DNA from: Protopterus annectens | Lineage: Eukaryota > Chordata > Ceratodontiformes > Protopteridae | Direction: 5' to 3' | NCBI RefSeq assembly: GCF_019279795.1 | Contig: NC_056738.1 | Span: 404,979,245-405,043,244 of the forward strand | DNA length: 64,000 nt | Shown: in pieces, positions 11,641 through 21,578 of the stretch | Numbering within the stretch: position 1 is the first letter of the stretch | How the letters are laid out: the number at the start of each line of letters is the position of its first letter | Notes under the pieces: model-generated | The model's database searches: none | What the model saw: only the letters and a program-made list of their open reading frames with translations | Told to the model about the DNA's origin: nothing | Position numbers and translations under genes: made by a program

Positions 11641-12010
11641 AGGCAAGTTTCCAGGGTTAAATAAATCTATAAAATATGTTTTTTAAAAGATAGAAAGATG
11701 AAATTGAATAAATAATAAAAATAATAAGTATACACGCAAGTATTTCATGTTATATTCTTTATCATTAAAGTTTTAGTGTAATAGTTATATTTTTGTATTA
11801 TGAAATAGATGTTGGCATTTTAAATTTTAATAGGTTTTTAAATAAGTCTTTAATTAAAAATTGGTTTTAATTGGATAAAAAGTTCTATAAAAGGTTGTGA
11901 TTATGTGTAAGAGATGTTTTTTCTGAAGAAGTCATTCTTTGACAAAAGATTTTTTAATAAATAAGTTTTTGATGCTCAACACAATTACTTGATTATTCTG
12001 CTATCCTCTA

Positions 12011-12980
12011 TGTTGAGGTGGTTGTTTTTGTTACAGCTAGAAAAATACTTATTTTAGTATCTTTGAGAAGTACAACAATGACTGAAAAGGCTCCCCTCAT
12101 ATTTAAAATACGCCTGACTACTCTTTACACAAAACTGCTTTACTGTGTATAACATGCATTTATATCATGAAATGTTTTATGCAAATACAAATAAGAACAA
12201 AAATTGTTTTACTTGCAGTCACTTTTCTCCCCTTTTAGTTTCTTTTTAAACATTCGTGAAATAAAGTAGGGAATGTGCTTTACAGTCTACCCACAAGTTT
12301 GGCAAAGTCAACAAAGAAGTCTAGTCTTTTTTCAGCCACTTTTTCTTGTACCATATTTTACAAATGTGATTGATGCTTTATAGTCTCCCATTTATTCACT
12401 AAGTCAGTGTTGCTGGCTGCCTTCCTTTTCATCTCCATCTCCCAGCACCAAACTACAGTTCATGCCCATGGTACTCTTGATTCTTATAGTCAACTCCTGT
12501 GTTTTTTGTCTCTCAAGCATTTTCCTCTGGAATATTGGAAAAAGTTTCACTGGCAAAGTCTTTCTTTGATGCATACTGTCAGAAGAATGAGAAGCAGAGT
12601 CCCTTTTTGCTTTCTAGCACACGTTTTGTTGGATAAACTTTTTTTTTATTTCCTTCACAGCCTGTTCTGCAATGCTCTGAAGACAGCTGAATACAGCAGC
12701 TTGACTCTCATACCTGGTTCTTAACATTCCCAGATTGATGGGATAAATTTGCTTTTCTGCCTGGTGCACAGTGAATAACTATTTTTCACAAATATTCTGC
12801 TGTCTCTAATTTTGAAAACTTTACCATTGTGCTACAGTTTTGTCAGGATCAACTCTTTCTGCTAGTTTGATTGCATCTTTACTAATATTTTATTGGCTGC
12901 TTTCTCATGGCCAGGCTTAGAGCATACACACTGTGCCCTTTCAGTTAAATCCTGCTGTGGATCACCAATCCAGTTGCTTA
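12011..12980. other. Unassigned, probably intron or old repeat
   Basis: AT-rich sequence without a recognisable element or exon. On the minus strand roughly 12240-12960 has stretches with coding-like character but several stops (GHEKAANKILVKM near 12910, QSIAEQAVKEIKKKF near 12660). No family was recognised. It ends in the TA target duplication of the Tc1 element. Confidence 0.5.
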
Positions 12981-13329
12981 CAGTGGATATAAAAAGTTTA
13001 CACACCCCTGTTAAAAATGCCTGGTTGAAGTGATTGTGACACCCATGCACTGGCCCAGCAATCAAGGAGCCTCAATCCTCACCACTAACACCAGTGAGGG
13101 GCGTCCACATTGAGAAGGATAACAAATACACACACCGTAATGTACAATTTCCCTTAAGAGCACACAGAGATCATGGTCAGTCTGGGGCAGGTTTCTCCCT
13201 TTCTCTCCAGATCCCCAATAAGACTCCTGACTGGCACAGCTATAGGGTCCAGATAGCCTAGTGGTCAAGCTAAAACCTCCAGCACCCTGTCTGTCCAACC
13301 AGTGTTTCATGTCCCCACCCAAGTAGCTG

Positions 13330-13330
<1 letters not shown>

Positions 13331-13397
<67 letters not shown>
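13331..13397. repeat. (CA)n microsatellite inside LTR
   Basis: About 33 CA units. The sister LTR has only a few bases (gatgcacac) at the matching place near 28260. Confidence 0.97.
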
Positions 13398-13399
<2 letters not shown>

Positions 13400-13574
13400 T
13401 GGGATATGAGTTATATACAAACACACAGACACTCCTGGGGAAGGGTGGCACAGGTTCTCCAGCTATGCCCCTTCTGCCCAGACTATACGGTAGTACCACT
13501 TGCCACCAGCCACTAATATCGGCTACTAATAAGACCCTTATCAAAGGATGTCCAATTATTACTGTGCAATATTA

Positions 13575-15013
13575 GGTTCATAGGTTCATACTAGGCTATC
13601 TGCCCTAGGGCATTTATAAGCCTAGCCAGGGTGTGTGTGGCTTTCACCACCCCTTAGGATGAGAATACTATACCCATTAGTTTGCTGTGCCTCTGTCCAG
13701 CAGTGACACAGAGATGATTCCCGGGGTAAACCTACGATCTCCCATCCACTCGTCAAGATTTCTCTTGAACAGAGTCAGTGAGGGGCTCTGCCTCACATGG
13801 ACTGGGATTCTGTTCCATAGTGTAGGGAGTCTCTGGGTGATGAATCTGTCCCTCCAGCACGTCCTATTTATATCCGTGTTGAGGTTTAAGTCTCTTGCTC
13901 GCATGGCTCTGGTGGATTTGGATTTTTTGAGGTGGAGCATGTCCATTAATTCCGGGTTGGACATGGCCTTGTATGTCAGGCACAGATCACCTCTGAGCAG
14001 ACGGTATGCGACTGAATAGAGCTGGAGTTTCTTCATTCGGGCATCGTATGACATATGTTTGAGCCCCTTTATCCTTTTGGTGAGGAACTTTTGGGGTCTT
14101 TCCAACTGCTGCAGGTGTCGGGTAAGGTATGTTCCAAATGGGGCGTTGTACTCAATCATTGGTCTGATAAGTGAAGAGTACAGGGGTACAATGACCTCTC
14201 CTGATCTGGATGTGAATCCCTTCATGATCAGGTGGGCAATGTAGAAGGTCTTTCTAACCACTTTGGCAATGTGAGTGTCAAAAGAGAGGTTACTGTCAAC
14301 TTGGGTCCCCAGGTCCCTGATAACTTCTTCCGTGTTTAATGGATTACCACCTATGTGGTAATTAGGGGTTGCCTTGTTTTTCCCAAAGGGTATGACTATA
14401 CATTTTTTGGCATTTAGCTTAAGGCCATGGCTCTGGCACCAGTTATCCATTTCTATGAGACCTCTCTGGAGGATGTCTGTGTCTGATGGAGTGTCAATTA
14501 TGGTGCCCAGTTTGCAGTCATCTGCAAATTTTGTCAGCCACAATCCCCTATGTTTGCCTGCACTTCAGAAAAATAAATGCCGAACAAGAGGGGCCCAGGA
14601 CTGAGCCCTGTGGGACACCGCCGTGACCGGCTTAGAGTCTGACATGGCACCAGCAACTCTAACCCTGTGTGTTCTGTCCTTGAGCCAGTTTGTAACCCAT
14701 CTTGTGACATATGGGTTTACATCTAAGCTGGTGAGCTTTTCTATGATGCCCGAGTGGGGTATTGTGTCAACGCTTTTGCTAGGTCAAGGTAGGCTGTGTG
14801 AACTGCCTTAACCTCATCAATGGCCTTAGTGACTGTTTCGAAAAAGTCGACCAAGTTCAAGAGGCAGGATCTGCCCTTGACAAAGCCAAATTGGGTAGGA
14901 TCCAGTGTCTGTAGGTCCCCAATGTCTTTATTTATGAGTTCCATTATGATCCTCTCCATAGCTTTGCAGACAAGGCTCGTCAAGCTTATGGGGCGGTAAT
15001 TTCCAGGGTAATA
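13575..15013 (-). mobile_element. CR1/L2-like LINE, 5' truncated
   Basis: Minus-strand non-LTR retrotransposon fragment holding the RT and 3' end. It is flanked by aatatta on both sides (13568-13574 and 15014-15020); the other LTR has this sequence once, which fixes both borders. The 3' end is a short run of ggttcat units, as in CR1-type tails. The 5' truncation near the RT start is typical of incomplete target-primed reverse transcription. Confidence 0.92.
13677..15010 (-). pseudogene. LINE reverse transcriptase, C-terminal part
   Basis: Minus strand. NYRPISLTS at the 5' end (near 15000) begins the RT and TQFGFVKGRSCL follows near 14890. FADDCKLG, the catalytic block, is near 14540. A 288-codon open frame then extends to 13677 (RDLGTQVDSNLSF, LYSSLIRPMIEY, WNRIPVHVR), typical of the CR1/L2/Rex group. 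The two open parts, 15136-14741 and 14543-13677, are in different frames, so the gene is broken near 14600-14750. The endonuclease is absent by truncation. Confidence 0.9.
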
Positions 15014-15777
15014 AATATTATTATCCAAATGGTAAGTGTGATGAACAGCAAGACTTGTATGGAGTGGCTTGGACAGTATCACTATATACATGCAATGTAC
15101 TCTAGAGATTAAATTATCTCTACATAAAACAGCCACAGTTGAAAGGTTTAAAATATTTAATAATAAATAAGAACAATACTTCTTACTACACAGTGCTGGT
15201 CAAGAGTTCAGAGATCACAGAGAAAATGCTTAAAATAATACAGTAGAAACGTTCTGACATCAATACAGAAAACAGCTAGACTAGACTTCCTATTTCCTAT
15301 CTATATCTAAGAGAAAACACAGTTCTAAAATAAACTTACATATACAGCAAGGCAGTGCTGGTGATTTTGTCAGTTCTGAAAACAAATGCAAAATGCTCTG
15401 ATTCTCTCTCTCTCTGTGTCCTTAAATTGATAACAGAAACTGAGTGTAACAGCCTTTTTGATCTTGCTGCTGGTCAGGAAGCCAGAGCAATGAAAGACAT
15501 TATACATGTACATTCTAGCCATTAACTCTGGTCTCAAAACAATAGGAAGAATTCCTTTATTCAGGCATCTCTGCTCCGAGATTTGAGATCAAATAATTAT
15601 ACAGTGCTTGACTTATCAGGTTTTCTCCAGCAGAGTGCAATGTGGTTACATTTTTGAAGTTCAACATTTACCATAATTTTCTTACATTTAAGAGAACAAG
15701 CATGTGGCTTACATTAATATTTACAAATGACAGAATTATCTACAAAATCCTATCTAGCTAGGCTGGCAGCCTTCACA

Positions 15778-15796
15778 TACCCCCCCCCCCCTGGAG
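15778..15796 (-). other. Polypurine tract of G1
   Basis: On the minus strand a run of about 12 G next to the LTR start TGTGAAGG. It is the expected plus-strand primer position, directly after the RNase H end. Confidence 0.75.
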
Positions 15797-17263
15797 AACT
15801 CAAGCTAGTTTTTCAAGTGACCCTTGAGAAGCATTGCTTGAGAGAGTTAGGTCTATCTGAGTATACCTTACCCCCATTCCCTGTCTTGAGAGCCCATCTG
15901 CATTGGCATTGCTAATCTCGCTGCAGTTCTGCACTGACGTATCATATGCCTGTAATCCTAGGCTCCATCTTAGCAACTTGGCATTTTGCTGGCTGGCTCT
16001 GTGTAACCATGTTAGGGGATTGTGGTCTGTAACTACAGTGAATTTTCTTCCATACAGATAAGGCTGAAGTTTCTGCAGTGCCCATACTATGGCTAGACAT
16101 TCATTTTCTACAGCAACATAGCATTCCTCCCTGGGTTGGAGCCTATGACTGAGGTAAACCACAGGGTGCTCTTCTCCCTCTGAAGAAATCTGGCTAAGTA
16201 CAGCCCCACCCCAGTGTTCGAAGCATCCACCTGCACAACAAATTCTTTACTGTAATCTGGACTAGCTGACACAGGGGGCCCTCCCAAAGCTTCTTTAAAC
16301 TTCTGGAATGCCTTCTCACATGCTGGGGTCCACATGATCTTATCTGGCATGTTTTTCCTTGTGAGGTCTGTGAGGGGAGCAGCTATGGTACTATAACTGG
16401 GGACAAACTTTCTGTAGTACTCTTCTGTCCCTAAGAATGCCCTCACCTGCTTTTTAGTAACAGGTGCAGGCCATGCCTGAATGGCTTCTGCTTTGGCAGG
16501 TTCTGGCCTAATCTTACCACTCCCCCACTCTATGTCCCAGGTAGGATACCTCTGCCATACCCACATGACATTTGTTGGGCTTAATGGTTAACCCTGCCCT
16601 CTGTAGTCTGCCTAGCACCTCCCTGACATGTTGAAGATGCTTTTGCCAGGAATGGCTGTAGATGGCAATATCATCTAGGTAAGCAAGGGCAAACCCTCCT
16701 GCTAGGAAATAGCCTCACCCAGCTGCTGTAGGGCCTCATCTGTCCTAGGCATGGGGTAAGCATATAACTCTGTGACTATTTAATTTCCTATAGTCCACAG
16801 AGAACCTGGTGCTGCTATCCTTCTTTGGCACCAGCACCACTGGGGAGGCCTAGGGACTGTTGGACTCTTGAATTACCCCTAGTTCCAACATTTCCTGTAT
16901 CTCCTCCCTCAGAGTCTGGCTCTCTCTGGCACCCTATAAGGGGCCTGCCTCATAGGTCTTTGGGGTCCTGCATCCACCTGGTTCTGCACCAGGTGGCTGC
17001 ACCCTGGTTTCCCAGTGAACATGTCCCCAAACTCCTGTAACACTGCTCGAATTTTTCGAACTTGGATAGGAGATAGCTGCTAGGACATTGATATCCCTTC
17101 CACAGAGGTGTCAGTCCGAGCCTCACTGAGGAGGTCAGTCACAGATCTCCCTCAGATTCCTCCTGCAAGCCACTGCAAATACTCAGCACTAGGGCCTCCC
17201 TATCATGGTAAGGTTTCATCATGTTAACATGGTACAGTTTGTGCCCCTGCCTCCTGCCTAGCG
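15797..17263 (-). pseudogene. G1 reverse transcriptase and RNase H, decayed
   Basis: Minus strand from the D2 junction: GRRQGHKLYHVNM at 17255, the linker after integrase, then the RT N-terminus (REEIQEMLELGVIQES near 16880, VVLVPKKDSS near 16830). A deletion near 16715 removes much of the palm before AYLDDIAIYSHSW at about 16680. Thumb and connection (AFLGTEEYYRKFVPSYS, 16566-16200) and RNase H (VTDHNPLTWLH, ANADGLSR) follow. The reading ends at 15800 beside the polypurine tract, so no integrase can lie downstream. Confidence 0.9.
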
Positions 17264-17448
17264 GATGTTCTTCATGTTTCACTGTTGCAATCATCACACT
17301 TGGGTTATCTGCCTGCAGGTAGCCCTCAGTCAGCCCGAATACCAGAGTCTTGTGATTTCTGCGTCGGATGCTTTCGCCTCTTCCATGACGTCAGGTCATC
17401 AGGGGTATAAAACATGCAGCCGATGCCATAACATCAGCTTTTCCTGCC
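17264..17448. repeat. D2 left ITR
   Basis: Begins gatgttcttcatg and ends at ttcctgcc. It is inverted at 24705-24919. The outer 15 bases are specific to left ends. Confidence 0.92.
17386..17412 (+). promoter_or_regulatory. CRE palindrome and TATA box in D2 left ITR
   Basis: TGACGTCA at 17386-17393, 12 bases, then TATAAAA at 17406-17412. The palindrome is the consensus site for CREB/ATF factors and the spacing to the TATA box is the same in the other family-A ITRs that keep both. It should drive the sense transcript through gag. Function is inferred. Confidence 0.6.
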
Positions 17449-18905
17449 GCGTGAGAGCCCGAAGCAGAAGCAGTTCACAAGTGCTGTTCGGCCGCTACCT
17501 GAAATTTTTGTTTTTTGAGTTTTAAGCCTGAAGTCTTCCAAAGCTAAGTACCCCATTGGGGATCCTTTTCTCTTGCTCTAACTGATGTCAGAAAAAAGTT
17601 AATTGTTTTGCCTGTGGAAAGCAAATACTTCACAGAGATTTTCATTCTTACTGCGTCACCTGCTTAGGCCCAGACCACGACATTCCTCGCTGTCTGTTTT
17701 GTGCCTTGTTTAACATCCGAACTATTTGTCGTTGGGCTATCATTGTCGCTAAATTCTTTCGCTGTTGTTCTCCGTATTCTGAATGGCTTCGATAAGCCAT
17801 CCGACTACCGATATTCCGAAAAAATGTAAGGATAAAGACAGAGACAGACCGCGTAGGTCCAAAACTGCCGATGATGCTTCTGTTAAGCTAGTCGCCAGTC
17901 CACCTGTACTCAGTGAGGCACCTTCGCAGCCCCTGATACCTGCTTCTACAGATTCTCAGGCCTCTGCTGAGACCATTTGAACTCTGGTATGCCATGAGAT
18001 GCTTCTTCATCTATGGAACCTGCAGATGTCTCTACCTTGGATGTGTCCGGAGCTGCTGTGCAGGCACCGGCTTCTGAGGGTGTATTCAGACCTTCCGATG
18101 TTCGTATTAAACCGACTACTTCATTTCTGACTAAAAGTACAGAGTTTCTCAGGCCCAGAGTTTGCACTACGCCTAGGAAACCGATGACCAAAGAGCATCC
18201 TCAAGCTCCCATGCCACAGAAACAAGTGCTTAGAATGGCTGAAGACCTTATTACTTTAATTAGGGGAAGCCAGTCTTCCCCCTCTAAAAGACAAATAATT
18301 GTTTTTCCTTCAGATCATGGGTCTGATGACTGTGATCCCTCTGATTACGTGGACATACCGTTATCTACCTATGAGGATTCAGATGCAGAGGATTCCATTC
18401 CCTCTGCCTCCCCTCCAGAGGACTTTTCTTTCGGTGAAACCTTGCATACCTTAAGAGAGCATTTCCGCTGGGAATGCCAGGACTACCCACAGTCCAAAAA
18501 GAGGCTCAGAGAATTTTTAGACTTGCCTCAGCACAGGCCTCTAGCTATATCCCCTGTTTTGGATATTGTAGATGATGTCTTCATGGAATCCAGTCTTACC
18601 CTTGATACTGTAGCACCAGCTCCTAGAAAGCCTGACAGGTACTACAGAGTACCTGACTCTCACAAATGTCTCTTTAAAAATCCCTCTGCGGATCCAGAGA
18701 CCATTTCCCAGGGACCTAAAGGTATTAAGGTTACTACAGCCAAAAAGATTTACAAGAGTTAATGCATTCTGCAAACCAAGTTAGTAAACATACTTTGCAG
18801 TGTGGTTTTGATGCCTTAATAGCAGCTTGCAGGGCTGCTGTCACTGGGTCTGTACTGAGAAGGCATGCTTGGTTGAAGGAACAAATCTTGCCTGATCATG
18901 AATCC

Positions 18906-19043
18906 ACCAGAAATTAAACTTAGAACAAAGTTAAAGAACAACTCCAGGAAAACAGCAAAACGTCCAACGAATACTTTACTGGCAAGACACAGTTGTTAAG
19001 CGCTTTCGAAAATCTTCATCAGAACAACATAAATTCACAAAAA
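18906..19043. repeat. P3 left inverted terminal repeat
   Basis: Near-identical reverse complement of 21093-21235 (for example gttgttaagcgctttcgaaa at 18989). The repeat extends to the acaaaaaac block next to the RT frame. Confidence 0.93.
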
Positions 19044-19045
19044 AC

Positions 19046-20103
19046 ATGAAAAAAATATGCGAATTTGATATTCGTAATATTATAAATAATAAGAATGGGT
19101 CAAATTTTACAAATGTTACTGACTATGGGAATGTTTTACTTCGAGATTTGATTGATGACAGTGACATTCGGGTTATGAAACCTGATAAGGGGGGTGGGGT
19201 GATAGATATGAATTCTCTTGACTATCAGGGTAAAAATCAATGGTTTGCTTTTTACTGACAAACACTGAAGTGTCAAGAAATGAAATTAACGTGGCATTTC
19301 GGAGAGTTGATTTACTTTTGTATGATATGCTTTTGCAATATGAAATTAACAAGGATGATTATGATTTTATGCTGAATGATAAATCAGCTTTAGCTAATAT
19401 TTTTGGCATACCAAAAATACATACATGTCTTGAACACCCACCCCTTAGACTGATAGTTGATGGATGTAGGTCTAAAACCTATTATATTGCCAAGTGGATT
19501 GATAACAAGATTAGAAATGATATATCCAATAACATCAATATACTAAAGGACTCATGTCAGTTTTTGGATAGATTAAATAATTTACCTTATAGTGAAAATG
19601 GATTTTTTGTGACCATGGATGTTCATGATTTGTTTTCTATTTGTATAGGAAACCAACTTTCTCCAGTACAAATCTACATTATTCTAGTTGACACCTCGAA
19701 CATAAAAAAAGCAGTAGTAAAGGGGCAGTTGTTCGGGTGGTCAGAATGGTTATTAAAAATGATCAGTCTATTAGAGAAGCTGATGAGATAATTGATATGT
19801 TTCAAAGAAAGGCCTACCCAGAAGGTTTACTGAATAGGGTATATAATGAAGTTATAACAAAAAGAGGAAATGGAACATATTTGCCCATATTGGGTTGTCA
19901 GATGAATGATAAGGGACGCTATATAAATACATCAATCGAAGGAAATAAATACACACTTAGTTTTATCACTACCTTTAATTTGGATAGTGATTTGATTTTT
20001 AGTAGTATTCATAAAAATTGGTAGGTTATGCTTAAAAACAATGATTTGGTGGATAAAGTGGGTCCTTTACCAACTGTGGTCTATAAAAAGGATAGGTTCT
20101 TAA
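19046..20103 (+). pseudogene. Penelope-like reverse transcriptase, P3, with internal loss
   Basis: The open frame 19046-19258 holds VMKPDKGGGVIDM. 19240-19791 holds IFGIPKIHT, LRLIVDGCRS, ILKDSCQFL and FFVTMDVHDLF (motif A). After that the palm with YxDD is missing, and the frame joins a thumb at 19737-20024 (FQRKAYPEGLLN, FITTFNLDSDLIF) that ends in PTVVYKKDRFLN near 20100. Loss of the catalytic motif C region makes it inactive. A LINE tail follows directly. Confidence 0.88.
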
Positions 20104-20540
20104 ATTAGCCATGTCAAACCCAGAATTAATGGACATGCTCCACCTCAAAAAATCCAAGTCCCTTAGAGCTACATGCTCCAGGGACCTAAACCTCAGCACA
20201 AAAATAAAAAGGACATGCTGGGGGGACAGATTCATTTCCCAGAGGTTCCCCTCACTCTGGAATAGAATCCCAGTTCATGTTAGACATAGCTCCTCGTTGA
20301 ACCTCTTCAAGCGAAATTTGGACGCGTGGATTGGAAATCGCAAAATCACCCCTGGGATCTCTCCTGTGTCCCTGCTAGACAGAGGCACAGTAAACTAATC
20401 CTAAAAGGGTACCTTCTGCGACCTACTTTACAGAGGCACAGTAGGCTAATCTAATAGGGAGGCGGAAACCAAATACACTCTGGCTAGGCTTATAAATGCC
20501 CTAGGGCAGATAGCCTAGTATCTACCTGTGAACCTATAAG
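20104..20540 (+). mobile_element. LINE 3' fragment inside P3
   Basis: Same family as the LINE at 13575-15013 but on the plus strand. 20111-20398 encodes the last 95 residues of the RT ORF (NPELMDMLHLKKSKS, LWNRIPVHVRHS, SLLDRGTVN), and the shared 3' end (gccctagggcagatagccta) follows. It separates the P3 RT from its nuclease. Short target duplications were not found. Confidence 0.9.
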
Positions 20541-20559
20541 GTATGACACAGGTTCAGTT

Positions 20560-20975
20560 TGGCACAAAAAAATGTGGTTGTTCTTCATGTCCCTATTTAA
20601 ATACTACTGATAGTTTTTGTGTTAGGAACAGGAAATATGAAGTAAAAGGATAATATTCATGTAACACTTCTAATGTTGTTTATCTTGTGCAATGTAATCA
20701 ATGTCCAGCATTTTATGTTGGAAAAAACAGTAGGGTTTTTAAGAAGCGGATATATGAACGTTTTAGGTATTAAAAATAAAAAATGCACAAATGCACTTTT
20801 GTAGGCATGTTGAAAAACATGATGACCACAATTTTAATTTTTTAATTATAGAACAGATACACAAGGATTTACAGGGCTAGATAATAAATGAACATTTAGA
20901 TAAACAGGATCTTAGATGGCAGATTTTATTGGATGCCTGCAATTATCCGGGATTAAATGATTGTTGTTCAATTAC
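20560..20975 (+). pseudogene. GIY-YIG endonuclease, P3
   Basis: Plus-strand frame reading CSSCPYLNT, then NVVYLVQCNQCPAFYVGK at 20671 and RVFKKRIYERFR. A frame change near 20770 precedes a HVEKHDDHNFNF-like segment and a QDLRWQILLDACNYPGLND end. The VYLVQC...FYVGK core and final PGLN block match Penelope endonuclease domains. Frameshifts inactivate it. Confidence 0.85.
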
Positions 20976-21092
20976 CCCCCTGTTAAAATTATTGGCATAT
21001 AGTATTAGATAACTTTTTAAACTTTTTTATAAATTTGGTAGTCTTGCTTTAAATGATTAATTAATTACATCATGTGATACATTGTGAGGGGT

Positions 21093-21235
21093 ATATATTG
21101 GGATTGTTTTTTGTGAATTTATATTGTTCTGATGAAGATTTTCGAAAGCGCTTAACAACTGTGTCTTGCCAATAAAGTATTTGTTGGAAGTTTTGCTGTT
21201 TTCCTGGAGTTGTTCTTCAACTTTGTTCTAAGTTT
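21093..21235. repeat. P3 right inverted terminal repeat
   Basis: Inverted match to 18906-19043. It contains ctgatgaagattttcgaaag and ends at the target duplication. Confidence 0.93.
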
Positions 21236-21578
21236 CTTGCCAGATCATGTCAAAGCAAAATTACTAGATGCTCCATTAAACCAAGAATGTTTGTTTGGCC
21301 CAAAAGCAGAAGAAATTCTAAAAAAGATGGAGAAAAAAGCTAAATCTATGCAAACTGTTAAAAATTTCTTACAGGTACAGCCACCTAGATACAGTAGCCA
21401 TTGGCCTTCTAAAAACTGGTCCCTTCCAGTCCCTCCCAGACCTTCTCCGCCCAAATCCAGGGGCAACAGGCCACAAAGACTGCAGTCTCAGGGTATGCAG
21501 AGATCTAAACAATGGAGAGCTCCCACCTCAAAAACAGGGAGTAGTAAACCACCCCCTTATGGAAAAAGTTTGCAATGA

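Larger units (their letters stand above)
5377..12010 (+). mobile_element. Penelope-like element P1, Neptune-type, broken by two insertions
   Basis: A plus-strand Penelope-like retroelement recognised by parts in the right order: N-terminal domain (5508-5825), linker and RT start (7673-9028), GIY-YIG endonuclease (about 11370-11640) and a 3' terminal motif (ctgaagaagtc, 11922) like the ctgatgaag seen at the ends of P3 and P4. The DIRS relic 5823-7580 and the opposite-strand element P2 interrupt it. The 5' end is unknown because D1 sits there. The right border near 12010 is approximate. Confidence 0.75.
13035..15777 (-). repeat. Downstream LTR of G1, with LINE inserted
   Basis: Homologous to 27960-29196 in two blocks, 13035-13574 and 15014-15777, split by a LINE whose 7-bp target duplication is aatatta. 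It differs from the other LTR by a long CA repeat, and by small insertions and deletions near 15300 and 15430. Confidence 0.92.
18901..21235 (+). mobile_element. Penelope-like element P3 with inverted terminal repeats
   Basis: Flanked by a 14-bp target duplication, cttgcctgatcatg (18887-18900) and cttgccagatcatg (21236-21249). The ends are about 130-bp inverted repeats. Inside, on the plus strand, are RT, a LINE tail insertion and a GIY-YIG nuclease. The RT is shortened at its N-terminus and around the palm. The right-hand end carries gttctgatgaagat, the recurring Penelope end motif, and an aataaagt poly(A)-like signal near 21171. Confidence 0.92.
17585..21578 (+). pseudogene. DIRS gag, D2, split by Penelope element
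   Basis: Start ATG at 17585; a base loss soon after gives a stop (MSEKS). The Cys/His cluster follows in another frame. 18013-18762 is open and holds the acidic segment (SDAEDSIPSASPPEDFSF), REHFRWE, LPQHRPLA and DRYYRVP. About 170 bases present in D4 are missing near 18743. P3 then splits the gene in the segment encoding LPDHV, with the duplicated target at 18887-18900 and 21236-21249. The last part, 21236-21578, ends in the usual PPPYGK-SLQ tail. Confidence 0.88.

Noticed and set aside
12407..12724. Plus-strand 105-codon frame
   Set aside because: Hydrophobic low-information translation from an AT-rich region; no domain, no splice context.
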